Assembly: GCA_947460085.1 (NCBI GenBank) | Contig: CANHGA010000053.1 | Location: 1-10,401 of the forward strand | Source: Synechococcaceae cyanobacterium | GTDB taxonomy: Bacteria; Cyanobacteriota; Cyanobacteriia; PCC-6307; Cyanobiaceae | Reading direction: 5' to 3' | Length of the DNA stretch: 10,401 nucleotides | Shown: positions 6,193 to 10,401 of the stretch, piece after piece | Layout of the letters: the number at the start of each line of letters is the position of its first letter | Position numbering within the stretch: position 1 is the first letter of the stretch | The notes under the pieces: model-generated | What the model saw: the letters and a program-made list of their open reading frames with translations, nothing else | What the model was told of the DNA's origin: nothing | Databases searched by the model: none | Position numbers and translations under genes: made by a program

Positions 6193-7548
6193 ATGGGCAG
6201 GGGAAACGCCAGGGTGCTAGTGCTCGCAGGCTTTGGAGCAACGGGGCTTTTGGCGTCGATTGCCATCCCCCCCTTGCTTGCCCCAAGTGGGGCTTCGCTC
6301 GTCAGCGATAGCCCGAAGGAGGTGATGGACCAGGCATGGCAGATCGTCTTCCGCGACTACCTCGATATCAACGGCAAATACACGCCGGAGCAGTGGCGCA
6401 AGTTGCGCAAGGCCATGTTGGCCAAGACCTATGGCAGTCCGAAGGAAGCCTATGAAGGCATTCGGGGCATGCTCTCCAGCCTGGACGACCCCTACACCCG
6501 GTTCCTGGACCCGCGGGAGTTTAAGGAAATGCAGATCGACACCTCGGGGGAGCTCTCCGGGGTTGGTATCCAGCTGAGCCTCGATAAGGACACCAAACAG
6601 TTGGTGGTCATTTCCCCGATTGAAGGCTCACCAGCTTCGAAGGCTGGCGTTCAGCCGAAGGACGTGATTCTGGCCATCGATGGCAAGAGCACCAAGGGCA
6701 TGGGCACCGAAGACGCGGTCAAATTGATCCGCGGCCAGGCTGGCACCACCGTCACCCTCACCCTCAAGCGCAAGACCCAATCCCTGGATGTGGCTTTGAC
6801 CCGCCAGAGGCTTGAGCTGCATGCGGTGGAGCACCAACTCAACACCACCCCCGATGGCGGCAAGGTGGGTTATATCCGCCTCAAGCAATTCACGGCAACG
6901 GCTACGAAAGATATGCGCCTTGCCGTTCAGGATTTGGAGGCGAAGGGTGTCGATGGTTATGTACTCGACCTACGCAGCAATCCCGGTGGATTGTTGGTTG
7001 CCAGTGTCGAAATTGCCCGGGAGTGGCTCAATGAGGGCACCATTGTGTCCACTAAAACCCGCGACGGGATTCAAGACATCAAGCGGGCCACAGGCCGGGC
7101 GCTCACTGATAAACCCCTGGTGATTTTGGTCAACGAGGGTTCCGCCAGTGCCAGTGAGATCCTCTCCGGTGCCCTCCAGGACAACCACCGGGCCCTGTTG
7201 GTAGGCCAAAAGACCTTCGGCAAGGGCCTGGTGCAATCGGTGCGGGGCCTCTCCGATGGCTCCGGCATGACCGTGACCATCGCCAAGTACCTGACCCCCA
7301 GTGGCCGGGATATTCACAAGCACGGCATTGATCCGGATGTGTCGGTCAAGATGACCGCGCTGGAGGCCCAGCGGCTGAAGCTTGAGGATCTGGGTACCCG
7401 GCGCGATCCCCAATACAAGGTGGCAGAAAACACCCTGGTGAAACAGCTGAATACCCTCAAGGCCTCAGCCAAAACTGCTGCCAAACCGGGTGTGCAGGCC
7501 TACAGCCCCACGGGTGCCAATTTGCCCTCAGCCCTGCCCAGGAACTAA
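6193..7548 (+). CDS. Carboxyl-terminal processing protease, S41A family (CtpA/CtpB-like)
   Basis: This is a serine protease with a Ser-Lys dyad that trims C-termini of exported proteins; in cyanobacteria CtpA matures the D1 protein of photosystem II on the lumenal side, and paralogues CtpB/CtpC exist, so the substrate here is not certain. From the ATG at 6193 the product has 451 residues. A basic end and a hydrophobic segment (about 8-30) act as signal peptide or anchor. A PDZ domain spans roughly 115-205 (GVGIQLSL, SPIEGSPASKAGVQPKD, AIDGKS). The protease core has YVLDLRSNPGG (256-266), catalytic S319 in NEGSASASE and K344 in KTFGKG, 25 residues apart as in D1 protease, then YLTPSGRDIH. GGAG at 6181-6184, 8 nt before this ATG, supports it over the GTG at 6160, which would add 11 residues. 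The C-terminal tail after about residue 425 is low in complexity (K/A/P-rich). Confidence 0.93.
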   Translation: MGRGNARVLVLAGFGATGLLASIAIPPLLAPSGASLVSDSPKEVMDQAWQIVFRDYLDINGKYTPEQWRKLRKAMLAKTYGSPKEAYEGIRGMLSSLDDPYTRFLDPREFKEMQIDTSGELSGVGIQLSLDKDTKQLVVISPIEGSPASKAGVQPKDVILAIDGKSTKGMGTEDAVKLIRGQAGTTVTLTLKRKTQSLDVALTRQRLELHAVEHQLNTTPDGGKVGYIRLKQFTATATKDMRLAVQDLEAKGVDGYVLDLRSNPGGLLVASVEIAREWLNEGTIVSTKTRDGIQDIKRATGRALTDKPLVILVNEGSASASEILSGALQDNHRALLVGQKTFGKGLVQSVRGLSDGSGMTVTIAKYLTPSGRDIHKHGIDPDVSVKMTALEAQRLKLEDLGTRRDPQYKVAENTLVKQLNTLKASAKTAAKPGVQAYSPTGANLPSALPRN

Positions 7549-7557
7549 GGGGGGTGC

Positions 7558-7803
7558 ATGGTTAAGGCTGATTTGGCAACGGAAGACGGCAGCTCCAGCT
7601 CCCTGTGGCAAAGCAAACCCTGGTGGTGCCAGCCCTGGACCATCCTGCTCACCGGCCTCACGGGGATCGGTGGCAGCTGGCTGCTCTTGCACCGCTGGTG
7701 GATATCTGCGCCAGTGGTGCTGGCAGTATTGCTGTGGTGGTGGCTCTTTTTGGTGGTTGTGCCGCGGGCCTACCAATCTGACCTGAACCAAGGGCCTGGC
7801 TAG
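7558..7803 (+). CDS. Small tryptophan-rich membrane protein (DUF6737-like, cyanobacterial)
   Basis: This 81-residue protein has no known function. It resembles, from memory, a conserved cyanobacterial family of short membrane proteins annotated as DUF6737, with the motif KPWWCQPW followed by two hydrophobic segments. Residues 1-19 are polar; probable helices are about 28-44 and 51-69, separated by LHRWWIS. Ten of 81 residues are tryptophan (W17, 22, 23, 27, 41, 47, 48, 60-62), clustered at the likely membrane interfaces. The ATG follows the protease stop by 9 bp, and its AAGGGGGG ribosome binding site (7547-7554) overlaps that stop codon, which argues for translation from the same message. 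Its own stop TAG overlaps the stop of the minus-strand small gene. Gene reality is well supported; function is unknown. Confidence 0.85.
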   Translation: MVKADLATEDGSSSSLWQSKPWWCQPWTILLTGLTGIGGSWLLLHRWWISAPVVLAVLLWWWLFLVVVPRAYQSDLNQGPG

Positions 7804-7970
7804 GCGACGGGCTGCATCAGGCCCCCACCGGGGCTGGAATCGTCGTCGTCGTTGTTGTTGCCAGGATTGTTCATCGTGGCCATCAAGACAAGACCAACTA
7901 GGCCCACAAAGGCAGAGGTCAGGCCGGAGCCAAATTCGAAGCCTGAGCCGATATCGAGGAGTTCACCCAT
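7800..7970 (-). CDS. Small hypothetical membrane protein, 56 residues
   Basis: I do not recognise this gene. From the ATG at 7970 it encodes 56 residues: a short N-terminal part (MGELLDIGSGFEFGSG), one hydrophobic segment (about 17-33, SAFVGLVGLVLMATM), then a polar low-complexity linker with NN-PG-NNN-DDDD-SS-P-GGG and a short tail ending MQPVA. A single membrane pass with an acidic tail is plausible. The frame is open upstream as far as a TTG at 8036 that overlaps the mfd stop, which would add 22 residues rich in P, R and charged residues; the ATG is preferred, but neither start has a strong ribosome binding site. It follows mfd by 62 bp on the same strand and may be read from the mfd message. 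Its stop overlaps the stop of the opposite W-rich gene. It could still be a spurious frame, although the coherent helix-plus-linker layout argues otherwise. Confidence 0.55.
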   Translation of the reverse strand: MGELLDIGSGFEFGSGLTSAFVGLVGLVLMATMNNPGNNNDDDDSSPGGGLMQPVA

Positions 7971-8032
7971 GGCCCAGCCGTCAACGTTCTCAGAATCGTA
8001 ACGAAGGTTTGCGCTCGCCCGTGGGGGTGGCC

Positions 8033-10401
8033 TCAAACACTCAGGACGGCTTCGTTTTTGGCCTTGAGTTGCTCGGTGCGCTGGGCATCGGTGAGGCCGT
8101 CGGAGCCAGGGATTTGGTCCGCCATCACATTCAGCCAGTCCATCAGCTGCTCCAACTGCTTTTCCATGGGCAGCATGCCCAGGCCCCTGGCGAGCACCTT
8201 GGCCGTGCTGCCCGATCCGGCCTGGAAGACCAGGCGGCCATGGAGGTGGGTGGGAAGGGCCTGGCGCAGGTTGCGGAAGGCGGGTTCTTCCATCGGTGTT
8301 TCCAAGGCGATGTTGGGCTTTTCAGGCTTGATCCGCGAGAAGCCGCAGCGCTTGGCCACCAGCTTGAGTTGCATCAGCAGGAGTAGCGATTGCACCGGAG
8401 CCGGGATGGCGCCGTAGCGGTCGACCCAGCCAGCGGCCAGCTCCACCAAGTTCTCCTTGGAGGTGCAATCGGCTGCCTGGCGGTAGGCAGTAATTTTTTC
8501 ATCGTTTTCGGTGATCCAATCGCCCGGGATAAAGGCCGTGACCGGCAGGTCGATTTGAGTGTCTTCGACGGCGGGGATGTCTTGACCCTGGATCTCGGCG
8601 AGGGACTCCTGCAGCATCTCCATGTAGAGGTCGAAGCCAATTGCTTCCATTTGGCCGCTTTGCTCCACCCCCAGCAAATTGCCCACGCCGCGGATCTCCA
8701 TGTCGCGCATGGCGAGCTGGTAGCCGCTGCCGAGTTGGGCAAATTCCTGGATGGCCCGGAGTCGTTGGCGGGCCGCTTCTGAGAGCGATGCGTTGCCTGG
8801 ATAGAACAGCCAGGCATGGGCCTGGATGCCGCTGCGGCCTACCCGGCCGCGCAATTGGTAGAGCTGGGCCAGGCCAAATTTGTGGGCGTCCTCGATCAAG
8901 ATCGTGTTCACCCGGGGGATGTCGAGGCCGCTCTCCACGATCGTGGTGCAGAGCATCACATCGGCTTCGCCGGCGTTGAACGCCACCATGGCGCTCTCCA
9001 ATTCCCCCTCGGCCATCTGGCCGTGGGCCACCAGCAATTTGAGCCCGGGGATCATCGCCCGCAATTGGCCGGCCACATCCTCGATGCCCTCCACCCGGGG
9101 GACCACATAAAACACCTGGCCGCCCCGATCCAGCTCCTGGCGCAGGGCACTACGGACGGCCTCTTCATCAAGGGCCGAGAGATGGGTTTTGATCGGCCGG
9201 CGCAGGGGCGGCGGCGTGGTGATCAGGCTCATTTCCCTCACGCCCGACAAACTCATGTAAAGAGTGCGCGGAATGGGGGTGGCTGAAAGGGTCAGGACGT
9301 CGACGTCCTTACGAAGGGCCTTGATCTTTTCCTTTTGGTTGACGCCAAAACGCTGTTCCTCATCCACCACCAACAGGCCCAGTTGATCAAAGCTGGTGTC
9401 CTTGCTGAGCAGTTGGTGGGTACCCACCACCACGTCCACGGTGCCCGCTTTCAGCCCGGCCAGGATGGCTTTGCGCTCGGCCGCCGTACGAAAGCGGTTG
9501 AGCAGGGCCACTTTCAGGGGATAGGGGGCAAAGCGCTCGGAGAGGGTGCGCCAATGCTGTTGGGCGAGCACCGTAGTGGGGGCAAGCATCGCCACCTGTT
9601 TGCCTGACGTGACGGCCTTGAACACCGCGCGGATCGCCACCTCCGTCTTGCCAAAGCCCACATCGCCACACACCAGCCGGTCCATGGGCTGGTCCCGTTC
9701 CATGTCGCGCTTCACCTCGGTGATGGCCTTGAGTTGGTCGGGGGTGGGCTCGTAGGGGAAGGAGTCTTCCAGCTCGTTTTGCCAGGGTCCGTCGGGGGGG
9801 AAGGCAAAGCCCGGTGCCTGGTGCCGCTCGGCATAGAGCTTGACCAGGTCCATCGCCACCCGGCGGATGGCTTTTTGGGCCCGTTCCTTCGCCTTGGTCC
9901 AGGCCGTGCCCCCCATCCGATTGAGCTCGGGCGGGGCATCGGTGGTGGCCCGGAAGCGCCCCAGGCTGCCCAGTTGGTCGGCCGCTACCCGCAGCAGGCC
10001 ATCGGCGTATTGCACCACTAGGTAGTCGCGCGACTCCCCACTGATGGCGAGCTTTTCGAGCTTGAGGAATTTGCCCACACCGTGGTTGCGGTGCACCACG
10101 AAATCCCCGGGCTGCATTTTGTTGGGATCCACCGTGCGGCTGGCGGCCTTGCGGCGGCGGCGCACGTAGCCCGTCGCGGCAAGGGAGTGTTGGCCGAAAA
10201 ATTCCCGATCCGTAATCAACACCAACTTCCAGGCTGGTAGCTGCAGCCCCTCCAGCTCGGCAGTCCCCCTGGTCTTGAGGGCCACGGGGGTGTGCTGTTC
10301 GATCAGCCGCTCAATGGCTGGGGTATCGGCCGGGTTGGGCACAAACCGGGTGATGCAGTCGTGCTCTTCCAGCAGGGCCACGGCCCGGCTCGGCTGGGCT
10401 G
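8033..10401 (-). CDS. mfd: Transcription-repair coupling factor Mfd (partial, N-terminus beyond right edge)
   Basis: Mfd is a DNA translocase that removes RNA polymerase stalled at lesions and recruits the UvrABC excision system. The visible 788 residues run to the right edge (the frame stays open through base 10401), so about the N-terminal third, the UvrB-like damage-recognition module, is missing. Counting from the codon at 10379-10381: the RNA-polymerase interacting domain lies at about 84-142 (MQPGDFVVHRNHGVGKF), Walker A GDVGFGKTE at 239-247, TTVLAQQHW at 269-277, the DEEQ box at 340-343, SATPIPRT at 366-373, the second RecA lobe with ESGLDIPRVNT and the QLYQLRGRVGRS motif VI, then the AWLFY translocation-in-RecG segment and the C-terminal TRCF domain (from about residue 570). 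The product ends at a TGA (8033-8035). No frameshift or missing motif was seen. Confidence 0.97.
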   Translation of the reverse strand, partial: AQPSRAVALLEEHDCITRFVPNPADTPAIERLIEQHTPVALKTRGTAELEGLQLPAWKLVLITDREFFGQHSLAATGYVRRRRKAASRTVDPNKMQPGDFVVHRNHGVGKFLKLEKLAISGESRDYLVVQYADGLLRVAADQLGSLGRFRATTDAPPELNRMGGTAWTKAKERAQKAIRRVAMDLVKLYAERHQAPGFAFPPDGPWQNELEDSFPYEPTPDQLKAITEVKRDMERDQPMDRLVCGDVGFGKTEVAIRAVFKAVTSGKQVAMLAPTTVLAQQHWRTLSERFAPYPLKVALLNRFRTAAERKAILAGLKAGTVDVVVGTHQLLSKDTSFDQLGLLVVDEEQRFGVNQKEKIKALRKDVDVLTLSATPIPRTLYMSLSGVREMSLITTPPPLRRPIKTHLSALDEEAVRSALRQELDRGGQVFYVVPRVEGIEDVAGQLRAMIPGLKLLVAHGQMAEGELESAMVAFNAGEADVMLCTTIVESGLDIPRVNTILIEDAHKFGLAQLYQLRGRVGRSGIQAHAWLFYPGNASLSEAARQRLRAIQEFAQLGSGYQLAMRDMEIRGVGNLLGVEQSGQMEAIGFDLYMEMLQESLAEIQGQDIPAVEDTQIDLPVTAFIPGDWITENDEKITAYRQAADCTSKENLVELAAGWVDRYGAIPAPVQSLLLLMQLKLVAKRCGFSRIKPEKPNIALETPMEEPAFRNLRQALPTHLHGRLVFQAGSGSTAKVLARGLGMLPMEKQLEQLMDWLNVMADQIPGSDGLTDAQRTEQLKAKNEAVLSV

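Noticed and set aside
4772..6286. A 504-residue open frame on the minus strand
   Set aside because: It is the antisense of ispG, whose motifs and Fe-S cysteines are unambiguous; the H/G-rich composition is typical of a shadow of a GC-rich gene.
8374..10025. Several 60-156 residue open frames on both strands across the mfd region
   Set aside because: All are alternative-frame shadows of mfd, which is continuous with all helicase motifs.
1..10401. Search for CRISPR arrays, tRNA/rRNA genes, transposases, integrases, toxin-antitoxin or phage genes
   Set aside because: None seen; all long frames are explained by housekeeping or transport genes, so no evidence for a mobile or defence system in this window.

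Overview
The window comes from a GC-rich cyanobacterium, most likely a picocyanobacterium of the Synechococcus/Cyanobium type. This is inferred from the content: a small tryptophan-rich membrane protein of a type known in cyanobacteria, a CtpA/CtpB-like carboxyl-terminal protease, ispG of the MEP isoprenoid pathway, a family 4 uracil-DNA glycosylase, a PhnD-like protein resembling the 'putative selenate' binding-protein group, and two HIP1 octamers (GCGATCGC). Coding is dense and gaps are short. No rRNA, tRNA, CRISPR, insertion sequence or phage gene was seen. The genes look like ordinary core or near-core genes, so I do not claim a new defence or mobile system.

Layout from left to right: (1) 1-450, minus: the N-terminal part of an ABC-transporter ATPase of PhnC type, running off the left edge. 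(2) 466-1836, plus: a CPA-type Na+(K+)/H+ antiporter. (3) 1864-2811, minus: an exported PhnD-like binding protein, probably the partner of the ATPase. The antiporter therefore sits inside the transporter locus in opposite orientation, and a perfect 10-bp hairpin separates the two convergent 3' ends. (4) 2900-4078, minus: a class I PLP aminotransferase. (5) 4210-4833, plus: family 4 uracil-DNA glycosylase, followed 31 bp later by ispG (4865-6103). (6) 6193-7548, plus: S41A carboxyl-terminal protease, with a small W-rich membrane protein (7558-7803) starting 9 bp after its stop codon. (7) 7800-7970, minus: a possible 56-residue single-TM protein whose stop overlaps that of the preceding gene at a palindromic CTAG. 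(8) 8033-10401, minus: mfd, the transcription-repair coupling factor, running off the right edge without its N-terminal third.

The ATPase and binding protein likely form an oxyanion or phosphonate importer. The protease and the W-rich protein look co-transcribed. The glycosylase and ispG look co-transcribed and are both Fe-S enzymes, but are otherwise unrelated. The points most worth a second look are: the split transporter locus; the antiporter's replacement of the usual membrane-embedded 'ND' pair by 'TN'; the hairpin that holds a stop codon in its loop; three TTAGG(G/T) repeats at exact 14-nt spacing before the binding-protein gene; and the pair of tiny convergent membrane-protein genes.
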